Notes: generated by a model from the sequence alone, not told the origin. 64,000 nt of DNA from Chloroflexota bacterium (GCA_004295045.1 SHND01000055.1:90814-154813); one strand, 5' to 3'; shown: positions 1-8,842, counted from the first letter of the stretch. Numbers and translations: made by a program.

Positions 1-1
1 C

Positions 2-481
2 GGCGGACCGCCGCTGTATTGGGATGACTGCGCGTGGCTCGGGGTCGGCGTTGATGAACAGGGCGTTTTCGTCGAATGGAATATTCCCGCCTCTGCGCGC
101 CTCGATGCGCTGAATTTTTACAACAAAGTGATGCAGAGCGCGCCCGAGAAGCGCACCGTGCGCCAAATTTTGGCGGAACTGGGCGGCGAAGGAACGTTGA
201 CCTTGCAGAGTGAGCGCGAAGAGGTGCTGCGCGTGCGCTGCGCGCGTTTGGTAGACTTGAATGTGTTGAATACGACGCTAGAGAAATTTGTGCCGGGCGT
301 ACATGCGTGGAATATTGCGATTCGTTTTCTCGTCACCGACAACCGCTTGCAAGCGAGCAGCGCGCCCGACGAATTGTTGTACCGCCTCGCACAATTGTAT
401 GGTTTGCATCAATACGCCGCGTGGTCGCCGCGTAATAATTTTTTGAACGCGCTGCAGCCAACGTCTGCCGAGTTGCACTAG
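2..481 (+). CDS. C-terminal part of an unrecognised protein (5' end outside window)
   Basis: The frame is open from the first bases of the window and ends at a TAG, so at least 159 C-terminal residues are present and the start lies upstream. The earliest internal ATG (128) is not needed, because the frame before it reads as normal protein (WDDCAWLGVGVDEQG...). The sequence is mixed alpha/beta with no signal peptide or membrane segment and ends in a helical stretch. I recognise no family and see no catalytic motif. The following lipoprotein gene starts 24 bases later on the same strand, so co-transcription is possible. Function unknown; that it is coding is well supported by composition and neighbours. 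Confidence 0.7.
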   Translation, partial: GGPPLYWDDCAWLGVGVDEQGVFVEWNIPASARLDALNFYNKVMQSAPEKRTVRQILAELGGEGTLTLQSEREEVLRVRCARLVDLNVLNTTLEKFVPGVHAWNIAIRFLVTDNRLQASSAPDELLYRLAQLYGLHQYAAWSPRNNFLNALQPTSAELH

Positions 482-505
482 AATTCTTTCCTGTTTTGTT
501 CGCGC

Positions 506-2023
506 ATGTACAAGATTTTTCTTTTGTTGCTCGTGGGCTTGAGCGCCTGCACGTTATCAACTGAATCTACGCCTACCGCAACCCCCAAGCTCGCGCGGGT
601 GGAAGCCGTAACGATTGCGCCGACCAATTCGAGTACGCCAACTGCGACAGCAACCTCAACGCGGACGATCACGCCGACGGCGACGCGTACCGCATCGCCG
701 ACGTTTACGGCGACGCCAACAGAAACACCAACCGCGACCTTTACGCCCAATCCGTACGCCGCGTCCTCGATTGTGGGAGGGGCGCGTCAGCTCGCGCGGC
801 GCAGTGTCTTGAATCTGCGTACGCCCGCCGAGTTCCAAGTCAGTCCCGCCCTGTTCGGATTGAATTATTGGGTTCCGCCGTTCAACAACAAAGTATTTGC
901 AGAGCTCGCGCCGCTGAATGTTGTGACGCTGCGATATGGCGGCGAAACAATTGAGGAAGACCCGGTTAATTTTGAAGCGATTGATCGTTTTATTCTGGCT
1001 GCGCGCGCCTTGAATGCCGAGCCATTGATTCAAGTGCCTTTTTATCACGGCGACCCCAAACTCGCCGCCAAAATTGTGCGCTATGTCAATGTGCAAAAAA
1101 AATATGACGTGCGTTTTTGGTCTATCGGCAATGAAGAAGATACGAATGTGCGCTCCGGCGCGCAAGAAAAATGGATCAACGCGTGGCGCAGTTTTCGCGC
1201 CGCGATGAAAGCGGTGGACTCGCGCATTTTGATTTTTGGTCCTGAATATGCGCAGGCGTACGACCTTGACGATCCGACAAACGATTGGCTCACGCCATGG
1301 CTGCGCGTGAACGGCGACGCGGTGGATGTGATTTCCTTGCATCGTTATCCGTTCAGTGGCACGCAAAGCAACCCCACCGTGCTAATCGGCGATTCGTTGG
1401 GCACGGCGCGCCGCGTGCGCGCGCTGCGTCAGCACATTCAACAGATCACGGGGCGCGATATTCCGTTGGCGTTCACGGAAATGAATTTATCGTGGGAATG
1501 GCGCAAAGGCGGCGAAGGAAGCAGCGCCTCGATGTCAGCAGGATTGTGGATGGCAGAGACGCTCGGTCAGATGGCGGAAGCGGGCGTTGTCATGGTCAAC
1601 ATCTGGTCTGCGCGCGGCGATGATTCACTTGGGCTCATTGTAAGACCCGCCGAAAAGAAACGTCCGACCTATTACGCGCTCCAGCTCTATGCAAACTACG
1701 GCGATCGAATCATTCCACTTGCGTCGCACGTTCCGGGAGTGACCGCGCACGCGGCGCGCGATTCGCGTACGGGCGTAACGACAATTGTTCTAGTGAATCG
1801 CGTGCGCGACGATCTCCAATTCAAACTCGACCTGAATTCCAATCAAGAGCCCGAGCGCGGCTCGATCTATCTCGATCTCAGCTCGCGTAAAAAAATTCCA
1901 TTTGAAATGCCGGGACACAGTATGGCTTCCATCACACTCGATGCTAATTTGAACCCCACGCGCACAATTCTATATTCGCGCGCAATGTTTGATAACGGTC
2001 AACTGCCGCAGGTGCTGCAATGA
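506..2023 (+). CDS. Secreted glycoside hydrolase-like (clan A TIM barrel) lipoprotein
   Basis: 505 residues. The N-terminus is a lipoprotein signal ending at Cys15 (LVGLSAC), followed by a Thr/Pro/Ala-rich linker to about residue 85, typical of wall or surface tethers. The rest resembles a clan GH-A barrel (GH39/GH51/GH5-like): GNEE places a likely acid/base Glu near residue 210 after a beta strand, LHRYPF follows, and FTEMN gives a likely nucleophile Glu near 325, a spacing usual for the clan. A C-terminal beta-rich segment follows, as in GH39/51 relatives. It probably acts outside the membrane on a polysaccharide; the substrate cannot be read. Its ATGA stop overlaps the argS start, suggesting translational coupling that looks fortuitous rather than functional. 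Confidence 0.72.
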   Translation: MYKIFLLLLVGLSACTLSTESTPTATPKLARVEAVTIAPTNSSTPTATATSTRTITPTATRTASPTFTATPTETPTATFTPNPYAASSIVGGARQLARRSVLNLRTPAEFQVSPALFGLNYWVPPFNNKVFAELAPLNVVTLRYGGETIEEDPVNFEAIDRFILAARALNAEPLIQVPFYHGDPKLAAKIVRYVNVQKKYDVRFWSIGNEEDTNVRSGAQEKWINAWRSFRAAMKAVDSRILIFGPEYAQAYDLDDPTNDWLTPWLRVNGDAVDVISLHRYPFSGTQSNPTVLIGDSLGTARRVRALRQHIQQITGRDIPLAFTEMNLSWEWRKGGEGSSASMSAGLWMAETLGQMAEAGVVMVNIWSARGDDSLGLIVRPAEKKRPTYYALQLYANYGDRIIPLASHVPGVTAHAARDSRTGVTTIVLVNRVRDDLQFKLDLNSNQEPERGSIYLDLSSRKKIPFEMPGHSMASITLDANLNPTRTILYSRAMFDNGQLPQVLQ

Positions 2024-3708
2024 TTCGTCACACGCTCACCGACCTCGTACGCCAAGCGATTCTCGCCGCGCAAACGGACAACGCGCTGCCCGCGTTTGAA
2101 ATTCCGTCCGTCGAAGTGGCGCGCCCGCCGCGCCCTGAAATGGGCGATTATGCCTCATCACTGCCGCTCAAACTCGCGTCGCTTGCCAAGCGTCCGCCGC
2201 TGCAAATCGCGCAGACGCTTGCGAAATATGTTCCGCCACACGATGCTGTGGCTAAAGTAGAAACGGCGGCGCCGGGCTTTGTCAATTTCTATTTGTCGCC
2301 TATGTGGGTGGCGAACCAAGTCGCGCGCATTCTCGACGCGGGTGAAAATTTTGGCAAGGTGAATTTGGGAAATGAGCGGCGCGTCCAAGTGGAATTTGTC
2401 AGCGCGAATCCGACGGGTCCGCTGCACATTGGCGGCGCGCGCAACGCCGCGATCGGCGACACTCTCGCGCGCATTTTGCAAGCGGCAAATTATCGCGTCG
2501 AGCGCGAGTATTACCTCAACGACGCGGGTTCGCAGATTCGCCATTTCGGCGCGAGCATTTACGCGCGCTACGCGCAAGCGGCGGGCATGGACGCTGCGTT
2601 TCCCGAAGATGGTTACAAAGGCGAATATGTCACAGAACTCGCCCAAGAGATTTTGCGGACGGAAGGCAAAAAATATCTCGACCTGCCGCAAGACCAAGCG
2701 ACGCGTGCGTTGGGACGCATTGGCATTGACCGCGTGATTGAACAGGTGCGCGCAACGCTCGCGCGGATGCGCGTCGAATTTGATGTGTGGTTTTCGGAAA
2801 AGTCGTTGTACGACAGCGGCTTGTTCGATTCGCTTTTGCCCAAACTCGCCGCGCAGGGTTTCACGTATGAAAAAGATGGCGCGTTATGGTTCAAAACGAC
2901 AGAGTTTGGTCTGGACAAAGACGCGGTGTTGATTCGTTCCGCGCAAGCGGTTCCAAATCCCGAAGAACGCCCGACGTATCTCGCGTCCGATGTCGCGTAT
3001 GTGTGGAACAAATTGGTGGTACGGAATTTTGACCGCGCGATTTATGTGTGGGGCGCGGGGCATCACGGCGCGGTACCGCGCGTTTATGCGGCGGCGAAAG
3101 CATTGGGCATTGACACGAATCGTTTGACCATCATGCTGTATCAAAATGTGCAAATCACGCGCGGCGGCGAAAAAGTGACCATGTCCAAACGCGGCGGCAC
3201 ATTCGTGACGACAGACGAAGTGGTGGACGAAGTGGGCGCCGACGCCGTGCGCTATTTGTTGATCGAGAGTTCCGCCGACGCGGCGATGGATTTTGATTTG
3301 CAGCTGGCGGTTCAGCAGTCGAATGAAAATCCCGTGTACTATGTTCAATACGCGCACGCGCGCATCGCCAGCATTTTGCGAAACGCGCTTGAAGCAGGTG
3401 TGGGTTCGGATGGCGCGAACCTTGCGCTGTTGACGCATCCCGCCGAACTCGAGCTCATCAAGCAGATGTTGAAATTGGAAGAGGTGATTGAACTTGCGGC
3501 GAACAAACTTGAACCGCATCATCTGCCGCATTACGCGCAAGAGCTCGCCGCCGCGTTTCATCAATTCTACAAACAGTGCCGCGTCCTTTCGTCCGAACCG
3601 AACGATTTGGAAATTTCGCGCGCGCGTTTGCAGTTGGTGACGGCGACGAAAAATGTGTTGGCGCGCGCATTGGATTTGATCGGCGTGAGCGCGCCCGACG
3701 CGATGTAA
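2020..3708 (+). CDS. argS: Arginine-tRNA ligase
   Basis: 562 residues, the usual length for bacterial ArgRS. It charges tRNA-Arg with arginine in the cytoplasm. An N-terminal Add-1-like domain leads into the class I catalytic core, where the HIGH motif is seen as NPTGPLHIGGARN near residue 130 and the KMSKS loop as VTMSKRGG near residue 390. The C-terminal part is the helical DALR anticodon-binding domain (YVQYAHARIASILRNA onward). The start ATG overlaps the previous stop (ATGA). A membrane-protein gene follows after 7 bases, so all four genes from 506 to 4967 may share a transcript. Confidence 0.97.
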   Translation: MIRHTLTDLVRQAILAAQTDNALPAFEIPSVEVARPPRPEMGDYASSLPLKLASLAKRPPLQIAQTLAKYVPPHDAVAKVETAAPGFVNFYLSPMWVANQVARILDAGENFGKVNLGNERRVQVEFVSANPTGPLHIGGARNAAIGDTLARILQAANYRVEREYYLNDAGSQIRHFGASIYARYAQAAGMDAAFPEDGYKGEYVTELAQEILRTEGKKYLDLPQDQATRALGRIGIDRVIEQVRATLARMRVEFDVWFSEKSLYDSGLFDSLLPKLAAQGFTYEKDGALWFKTTEFGLDKDAVLIRSAQAVPNPEERPTYLASDVAYVWNKLVVRNFDRAIYVWGAGHHGAVPRVYAAAKALGIDTNRLTIMLYQNVQITRGGEKVTMSKRGGTFVTTDEVVDEVGADAVRYLLIESSADAAMDFDLQLAVQQSNENPVYYVQYAHARIASILRNALEAGVGSDGANLALLTHPAELELIKQMLKLEEVIELAANKLEPHHLPHYAQELAAAFHQFYKQCRVLSSEPNDLEISRARLQLVTATKNVLARALDLIGVSAPDAM

Positions 3709-3715
3709 TTTGTCT

Positions 3716-4396
3716 ATGGATTTTTGGATTGGACTCGCCGTCGGAATTGTCGCAACCCTCGTTGTTGGCGCGCTTGTTTTCTATTTTTTACTGCGCGATC
3801 CAAGCACAGTTGTTCCCGAGATTGAACCTGCCCCCGAAATCACAGCCCCCGCCGTCACGGTGTTGATGGTTGAACCTTTTCTCAATCAGCAGCTGCGCGC
3901 GGCGCTCGAAATCGAGGCAAAAGAACTGCAACAAGAGACGATTCAGGTGACGCACGCGCGGGTGCCGTTCGGGATCAAGCTGAACCAAGCCGCGCTCCAG
4001 GTGCACGCCGCGCGCCGTGCGGACTTTACCGCGCAGATGAGCGTTTCGGCTTGGGGTTTGAAAATCAATGTGCGCCCCACGACCGAATTTTATTTTGTGC
4101 CGCAGGCGGGACGCGTGAAAATTTTGGTGACGCGCGTGCAGATTCAAGGTTTTACCGTGCCGCGCAAGTTGATCGAAAATTTTATTGACGAGGTGGTAGA
4201 ACTGGCGCAAGCCCGCCTCAATCATTCGCTTGTGCAGCTGCAACAAGACACGGGCGTGGAATTGGCGGATATTGAAACGACCGAAGACTTGATGATTTTG
4301 AAATTCAATGGTCTCTCTGCGGCAGGCAGCCCTCCAGCACCGGTCATCATCGCTCAGGAAGCAGTGGTTAGTGATTCAATAACAAGTGATTCGTAG
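3716..4396 (+). CDS. Membrane-anchored protein, paralogue of the next gene
   Basis: 226 residues from the ATG at 3716 (a TTG six bases earlier is in frame but less likely). One N-terminal membrane helix (about residues 4-26) is followed by an acidic/proline spacer and an extracytoplasmic domain starting VEPFLNQQL. That domain aligns by eye with the product of the downstream gene: FLN near its start, a central V.VQIQGFTVPRKLIE segment, and the ending TGVELADIETTEDLMILKF. The layout recalls LmeA (DUF2993) or YpmS (DUF2140) type proteins, which bind lipid-like ligands outside the membrane, but no family is certain. Separated from argS by 7 bases. Confidence 0.75.
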   Translation: MDFWIGLAVGIVATLVVGALVFYFLLRDPSTVVPEIEPAPEITAPAVTVLMVEPFLNQQLRAALEIEAKELQQETIQVTHARVPFGIKLNQAALQVHAARRADFTAQMSVSAWGLKINVRPTTEFYFVPQAGRVKILVTRVQIQGFTVPRKLIENFIDEVVELAQARLNHSLVQLQQDTGVELADIETTEDLMILKFNGLSAAGSPPAPVIIAQEAVVSDSITSDS

Positions 4397-4409
4397 GAGG
4401 ATTTTTTTT

Positions 4410-4967
4410 ATGAAAGTTGTTGTAGGGGTCGTGATCGGGATTCTCGCGTTGTTGTGCATCGGCGCGACGGCGGTCGCCACCGGCATCGTGCGCGCGCCAT
4501 TTTCGGCACCGCAAACGCTTGTGCAGGGCGCGCCCGCGCTGCTTCCGCTCTCTACGCAAGCGGACGGCGCGGATATGACGGTGACGTTGAGTGAACGCTT
4601 TCTCAACAAAATGGTCGCAGAGGGAATGCCAAAGGGCGGCGATGTCTCGAACGCGCAGATTGATTTGCATCAAGGGAATCGCGCCGACGTGACCGCAACG
4701 GTGAACACGGGCTTGATCTCGCTCACGCCCAAAGCGGCGACTACGTTCGCCGTGCAAAATGGACGGATTGTGATTGATGTGCAGCGCGTGGATGTGGGCG
4801 GTTTCGGCGTGCCGAACAGTTTGATCGAGCCGCAAATCGCGCAACTGAAACAAACGGCGGAGCGGGAATTGAACCAGAAGCTTGCCGAATTGGAAAAAAC
4901 GACGGGACTAGAATTGCAATCGTTGAGTACGACCGAGAATAGTATGACGCTGACGTTTGCGGAATGA
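4410..4967 (+). CDS. Membrane-anchored protein, second copy of the pair
   Basis: 185 residues. The start at 4410 is set by an AGGAGG at 4395-4400 nine bases upstream; the extra codons before it are rejected. A single N-terminal membrane helix (about residues 2-24) precedes an outside domain beginning LSERFLNKMV. The paired segments VQRVDVGGFGVPNSLIE and TTGLELQSLSTTENSMTL match the upstream protein, so the two genes arose by tandem duplication. The family may be LmeA/DUF2993- or YpmS-like. Two different copies side by side suggest a heteromeric or specialised pair, which is inference. The gene is the last before the degraded Rhs region. Confidence 0.75.
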   Translation: MKVVVGVVIGILALLCIGATAVATGIVRAPFSAPQTLVQGAPALLPLSTQADGADMTVTLSERFLNKMVAEGMPKGGDVSNAQIDLHQGNRADVTATVNTGLISLTPKAATTFAVQNGRIVIDVQRVDVGGFGVPNSLIEPQIAQLKQTAERELNQKLAELEKTTGLELQSLSTTENSMTLTFAE

Positions 4968-5051
4968 GAACGGATGATGAAAAGAATTCTTCAGAGCATC
5001 AGCCCGTTTCTTGCCCAGAGCCCGTTGAATCATTATTCTTTTGTCCGGTGA

Positions 5052-5106
5052 TGACACGTCAACATACATGATGCTTATCGAGTCGCGGGTGTGTGATGGT
5101 GTGACA
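5052..5106. repeat. REP-like hairpin element, left copy
   Basis: Imperfect 17-base arms (5052-5068 and 5090-5106) enclose a loop containing ATCGAGTCGCGGG. The element at 5423-5478 has the same arms and the reverse complement of this loop, so the two are inverted copies of one element about 55 bases long. They flank a fragment of an rhs gene. Such paired inverted hairpins resemble REP/BIME units. The left arm is more degenerate than the right. Confidence 0.7.
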
Positions 5107-5353
5107 ATGTTTGCCGCAAGTAGAACGACGTTCCCGTTTGTGTTATCGCGATACAGGATGAACCGAGATGGTCGCCGTGAGTATACGACACGCCTGCTGT
5201 TGTCCGCATCGCCACGCGCTGTTTGCCGAAATAGTAATACTTGAGAATGCTCGTCGCGCCGCCGACGGTGATGCTGGTCAGTTTGTTTTCAGTGTCATAC
5301 ACCAACACATCGCCGTTCGTGCAACTCCATGACGTTGTATTCCGCCGCGTCAT
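5107..5353 (-). pseudogene. Rhs/YD-repeat gene fragment
   Basis: Read on the minus strand, this stretch encodes LTSITVGGATSILKYYYFGKQRV followed by HGDHLGSS, which is nearly the same as part of the larger rhs gene at 5945-7501. Relative to that copy, the segment between two VGG-encoding stretches is missing, as expected from recombination between the short repeats gccgccgacggt. No complete gene remains. The fragment lies between two inverted hairpin repeats. It is a relic of an earlier Rhs C-terminus at this locus. Confidence 0.8.
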
Positions 5354-5422
5354 GTTGCCGTTCGCGTTCCCTCATGCTTCGGGATAAACTCCGCAGAAAA
5401 ATTGCCAACCGATCTGCGTCAC

Positions 5423-5478
5423 TGACACGCCATCACACACCCCGCGACTCGATGGGCATTATGTGTGATGGCGTGTCA
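5423..5478. repeat. REP-like hairpin element, right copy
   Basis: Perfect 17-base arms TGACACGCCATCACACA (5423-5439) and its reverse complement (5462-5478) enclose a 22-base loop with CCCCGCGACTCGAT. It is the inverted partner of the element at 5052-5106. The stem is strong enough to form as RNA or single-stranded DNA. Confidence 0.8.
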
Positions 5479-5543
5479 CCGCATGTTTGCGCGCGGGGTC
5501 ATTGTATTGATACGTCAGCGCGCCTCTGTCTACGTTCCGTGTG
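5466..5543 (-). pseudogene. Second Rhs fragment
   Basis: The minus strand reads DRGALTYQYNDPARKHAVT, typical of the last YD repeats before an Rhs core, then runs into the hairpin repeat. It is too short to be a gene and overlaps the repeat arm. It indicates that the element inserted into, or recombined within, rhs DNA. From 5544 to 5597 nothing else is recognisable. Confidence 0.55.
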
Positions 5544-5597
5544 AGATTGCTCCCCATTCAGTCATCCTCGGATGAACTCGAGAGGCACCATCCAAGA

Positions 5598-5906
5598 TCA
5601 CGGGATGCCTAGAATTTTGTCTAATACCGTTTGTAGTCTGTCCGCAGCGCGATCTAAGGATGATACGTCGCCCATTTTTTCCTGAACTCGCTCCCGTTGC
5701 CAAGTGATATAGATCGGGATGAGCCATGTCAGAGATACAAAGCGTCGCTCAAGTGTGACTGCATGGTCTACATTAATCGACTCAAGCAACCTCATCAGTC
5801 GCTCCAAAGCTGCGGAGTCAAAGTTCCCATCGCGCAGCTTTCCAAGAAAGCCGCTCTCCAATTCCCACTCTTGTTCAAGGAGTGGAATAGCGGTGTAAGG
5901 ATTCAT
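5598..5906 (-). CDS. Candidate immunity protein for the adjacent Rhs toxin
   Basis: 102 residues, mostly helical, cytoplasmic (no signal or membrane segment), with acidic character (LLEQEWELESGFLGKLRDGNFD). I recognise no named family. It lies 38 bases downstream of the Rhs gene on the same strand, exactly where immunity genes of polymorphic toxins are found, and its size fits. The ribosome binding site is weak. The role as an ADP-ribosyltransferase inhibitor is inferred only from position. Confidence 0.55.
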   Translation of the reverse strand: MNPYTAIPLLEQEWELESGFLGKLRDGNFDSAALERLMRLLESINVDHAVTLERRFVSLTWLIPIYITWQRERVQEKMGDVSSLDRAADRLQTVLDKILGIP

Positions 5907-5944
5907 TTTTGCTCACATTCGTTGCTTATTCCGCACTGATATGT

Positions 5945-7501
5945 TCAATATGGTCGAAATCCTACGATTGCATCAGCGGGGACGGTCCCTTGAATCAGTA
6001 CTTCTTCATGCTTGATTGCCCAGCGGCTAAGCATATAATCTCTAGGATAGCCTGGGATTCCGCTTGAAACATCAACCTTCAATGAACTTACTCGTGAGAG
6101 ATCGATTGCAACCACACCAACCATATCACGTTTTCCAAACGTAGTTGCTGTATTTACATTCTTGGATGTCGAAATCCATTGGCTGTCTGTCTTGCCTGCG
6201 ATATGACTGGCAACATCGTTATTTGCGCTCGGATTTCTCGCTGCTAGACCTTTACTCGGATCATCGCCTTTCGCCAACCCTCTATAAACGATCCCGGTGC
6301 CAGTTGGGAGTTGAGACCCATTCCTCATCACTTCAATAACAGGACCTGCCATCGCTTTTATCGCTGCTTGGATTGCAGATGAAGTCCCTGGCACCCCCAT
6401 CATCGCCATCCCATAGCGCCCCGCTTGCACATTCCTGCTGTTCTCTTCACTCCACAGATACGACGGGATACTATTCTCCGCATAGCGGAGTTGATTCGCC
6501 ATCATCTCCGCCTCTGTAGCAGCCAGATCGCGGTTCGCTAGCAGAGGGTCCCACATGAAGCGCAAATACTCCTTATACATCGCGCCCGCTTCGTAATACG
6601 CTTGCAGAAACCGCAGGTCGTCATCGGCTTGAATCGCAAGTTGTGGGCTTTGTCCGCCACAGCCACCACCGATGTCGCCGTCGGCGCAGACTTGGGCGTG
6701 TCCAGAGGGGTCTACATATTTGAGGGGATTGTTGTTAACGTACGCATAGCGATTCAGCGCTTGTGGATTGCCCGCGCTCGGAACAATTGTATCCGTGCTG
6801 ATGAATCGTCCCAACGCGCTGTCGTAATACCGCGCGCCATAATACATCAGCCCCGCACTTGCGTCACGTCGCTGTCCCGTAAATCCAAAATCCGTTGGCA
6901 CGCTGCCCGTTGTCGTGCGGATACTCCCAAACGGATAATACGTTTGCGCGCTGCTCGTCGCGCCGCTGGTCGCGCCGGTTGAGCCGAGATGGTCGCTGTG
7001 CAGATACACCACGCCCACACTGTTGCGAAGCGCGATGCGCTGTTTGCCGAAATAGTAATACTTGAGAACGCTCGTCGCGCCGCCGACGGTCACCTCATAG
7101 TGGTTGCCGATATAGTAACTTGTGACGCCGTTCGCGCTGCGCTTGACGCGATTACCATCGCCATCATACGAGTAGGTCGTCGTCATGCCGCCGACGGTGA
7201 TGCTTGTTAGCCGATTCTCGGCATCGTACGTCAGCGCATCGCCTGCGCGATTGATCATATTCCCATTGGCATCATAAGCATAAGCGTTCGCGCCCATCGT
7301 CGTTACGGCATGGTCGTGGTTCGCATCGCCGTAGGTGTAGTTCGTGGGCGTGCCGTTATCCGTGCGCGAGAGGATGTTGCCGATAGAGTTGTAGGTCCAA
7401 CTTTGGGCATAGACGCTCGGAATCGTCGCGCTGAGCAGCCGATTCAAATCATCGTAGGTAAAGGTCGTTGTTTGGCTATTGACGCCCCCCCCAATTTTCA
7501 T
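5945..7501 (-). CDS. Rhs C-terminal region with ADP-ribosyltransferase-like toxin tip, N-terminally truncated
   Basis: 518 residues from the ATG at 7501, far shorter than normal Rhs/YD proteins (over 1000). Residues 10-160 are YD repeats (FTYDDLNRL, LTYDAENRLTS, YSYDGDGNRV), then the Rhs core end HLGSTGA...YYGARYYDSALGRFISTD...NRYAYVNNNPLKYVDPSGH. After a linker, the last ~130 residues look like an ART fold: YRGL supplies the Arg, WISTSKN the S-T-S motif, and KHEEVLIQG the late Glu. No secretion signal or transmembrane region remains, and the 5' end abuts the M42 gene, so the delivery part appears to have been lost. It may be a silent tip cassette or a relic. Family assignment of the tip is by motif only. 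Confidence 0.75.
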   Translation of the reverse strand: MKIGGGVNSQTTTFTYDDLNRLLSATIPSVYAQSWTYNSIGNILSRTDNGTPTNYTYGDANHDHAVTTMGANAYAYDANGNMINRAGDALTYDAENRLTSITVGGMTTTYSYDGDGNRVKRSANGVTSYYIGNHYEVTVGGATSVLKYYYFGKQRIALRNSVGVVYLHSDHLGSTGATSGATSSAQTYYPFGSIRTTTGSVPTDFGFTGQRRDASAGLMYYGARYYDSALGRFISTDTIVPSAGNPQALNRYAYVNNNPLKYVDPSGHAQVCADGDIGGGCGGQSPQLAIQADDDLRFLQAYYEAGAMYKEYLRFMWDPLLANRDLAATEAEMMANQLRYAENSIPSYLWSEENSRNVQAGRYGMAMMGVPGTSSAIQAAIKAMAGPVIEVMRNGSQLPTGTGIVYRGLAKGDDPSKGLAARNPSANNDVASHIAGKTDSQWISTSKNVNTATTFGKRDMVGVVAIDLSRVSSLKVDVSSGIPGYPRDYMLSRWAIKHEEVLIQGTVPADAIVGFRPY

Positions 7502-7533
7502 ACAATGATGCGAACCCAAAGGGTTTGCCACGC

Positions 7534-8781
7534 ATGTCCACTCTCTCCGATCTCCTCATAAAATATTCCCAAGCGCACGGCACGTCGGGCTACGAAGACA
7601 ATGTGCGCGCCCTCATCGTGCGCGAATTCAAAAGACTCGTTGACGACGTGCAGGTCACGCCGCTCGGTTCCGTCATCGGAATCCGGCGCGCGAAACTGCC
7701 GCGCGGCGCGCGCCGCAATAGCGAAATTCCGCGCCTGCTGATCGAAGCGCACATGGACGAGATCGGCTTGCTCGTCACGGGCATCGCGGACGGCTTTATT
7801 CGCTTTGACGAAATCGGGATGTTTGATCCGCGCGTCCTGCCTTCGCAAAATGTGTTGGTGCACGGGCGCAAGACCCTGCCCGGTGTCATTGGCGCGCGTC
7901 CGCCGCACGTCCTTTCCGCAGAAGAGCGCAAGAAATCCATTCCCCTGCGCGATTTATTCATTGATGTTGGAATGGACGATGCGCGCGTGCGCGAACTGGT
8001 GAGCGTCGGCGATTTCATCACACTCGACCGAAATGTGATTGCCCTGCAAAATGATTTTGTCGCGGGCAAAGCATTCGACGATCGTTCGTCGCTCGTCGCG
8101 CTCTTGGAACTATTGCGTCAATTACAGCACGCGCAGCACGCGTGGGACGTGTATGCCGTCGCGAACGTGAACGAAGAAGACAGCGCAGTTTACGTCGGCG
8201 CGCTCACCTCCACCTATTCGATTCGCCCGCACCTTGCAATTTGTCTAGACGTCACGCACGCGCAGCAGCCGGGGCTGAATCAAGATCACGAACCGCGCGT
8301 GGGCGAAGGACCGTGCATTGCACGCGGCGCGAATGTGCATCCTTATGTGTTTGAAAAATTACGCGCGGCAGCAACGGGCGATGCGATTCCGCATCACATC
8401 ACAGTCTACGGCGGTGACACGCAAACGAACGCGTGGATGATGCAAGTGACGGGTGAAGGCGTGCCGACGGGGCTGGTCGAAATTCCGCTGCGCTATATGC
8501 ACACCTCTGTCGAAACGATTCATTTGCAAGATGTCGCGCTCACGGCGGAATTATTGCGCGCGTTCGTTACCGCATTGACGCTGGATGACGCGCAGACGCT
8601 GCAAGGCGAAAAATTCGTGCGCGGCGCGGGAGGAATGCGCGGCGCGGGAGGAATGCGCGGCGCGGGAGGAATGCGCGGCGCACGTTCCGCCAAAACACGC
8701 GCCGCGAAAAAAGGCGGGCGTTCAAAATCAAAGACACGCGCCCTAAAGCGACGCAGCAAGACGCGCGCTCTTCGGCGTTAG
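7534..8781 (+). CDS. M42 family aminopeptidase-like protein, copy 1
   Basis: 415 residues from the ATG at 7534; an in-frame TTG nine bases earlier is less likely. M42 (TET-type) enzymes are cytoplasmic, two-metal aminopeptidases forming large assemblies. The first ligand motif AHMDEIG (near residue 73), AFDDRSS, the NEED segment with adjacent acidic residues, LDVTHA and RYMHTS near the C-terminus give the expected metal and catalytic residues. The C-terminus is unusual: three copies of RGAGGM encoded by an 18-base repeat, then a Lys/Arg-rich tail of about 40 residues that could bind nucleic acid. First of three tandem M42 genes; the next begins 61 bases later. Confidence 0.88.
   Translation: MSTLSDLLIKYSQAHGTSGYEDNVRALIVREFKRLVDDVQVTPLGSVIGIRRAKLPRGARRNSEIPRLLIEAHMDEIGLLVTGIADGFIRFDEIGMFDPRVLPSQNVLVHGRKTLPGVIGARPPHVLSAEERKKSIPLRDLFIDVGMDDARVRELVSVGDFITLDRNVIALQNDFVAGKAFDDRSSLVALLELLRQLQHAQHAWDVYAVANVNEEDSAVYVGALTSTYSIRPHLAICLDVTHAQQPGLNQDHEPRVGEGPCIARGANVHPYVFEKLRAAATGDAIPHHITVYGGDTQTNAWMMQVTGEGVPTGLVEIPLRYMHTSVETIHLQDVALTAELLRAFVTALTLDDAQTLQGEKFVRGAGGMRGAGGMRGAGGMRGARSAKTRAAKKGGRSKSKTRALKRRSKTRALRR
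8620..8673 (+). repeat. Three perfect 18-base coding repeats
   Basis: CGCGGCGCGGGAGGAATG occurs three times without change and a partial fourth follows. It encodes RGAGGM repeats in the tail of the first M42 protein. Identity between units suggests recent slippage. Confidence 0.9.
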
Positions 8782-8788
8782 TGTTTGT

Positions 8789-8835
8789 CATTCTGCATTC
8801 CGCATTGTGCATCGTGCATTGAGCATTCTGCATTC
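8789..8835. repeat. Direct word repeat in the M42 intergenic gap
   Basis: The gap between the first two M42 genes is built of variants of TGCATTC/GTGCATT (about seven words). No inverted partner is seen. It leaves only seven bases before the next ATG and no clear Shine-Dalgarno. Confidence 0.7.
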
Positions 8836-8842
8836 TTGAAAT

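Noticed and set aside
656..1366. Minus-strand frame opposite the glycoside hydrolase gene
   Set aside because: Low-complexity Arg-rich shadow of the Thr/Pro linker and barrel codons; no motif, no ribosome binding site.
7499..7533. Start of the Rhs gene at 7531 inside the M42 leader
   Set aside because: The first codons are the reverse of the M42 upstream region; YD repeats begin only after 7501.
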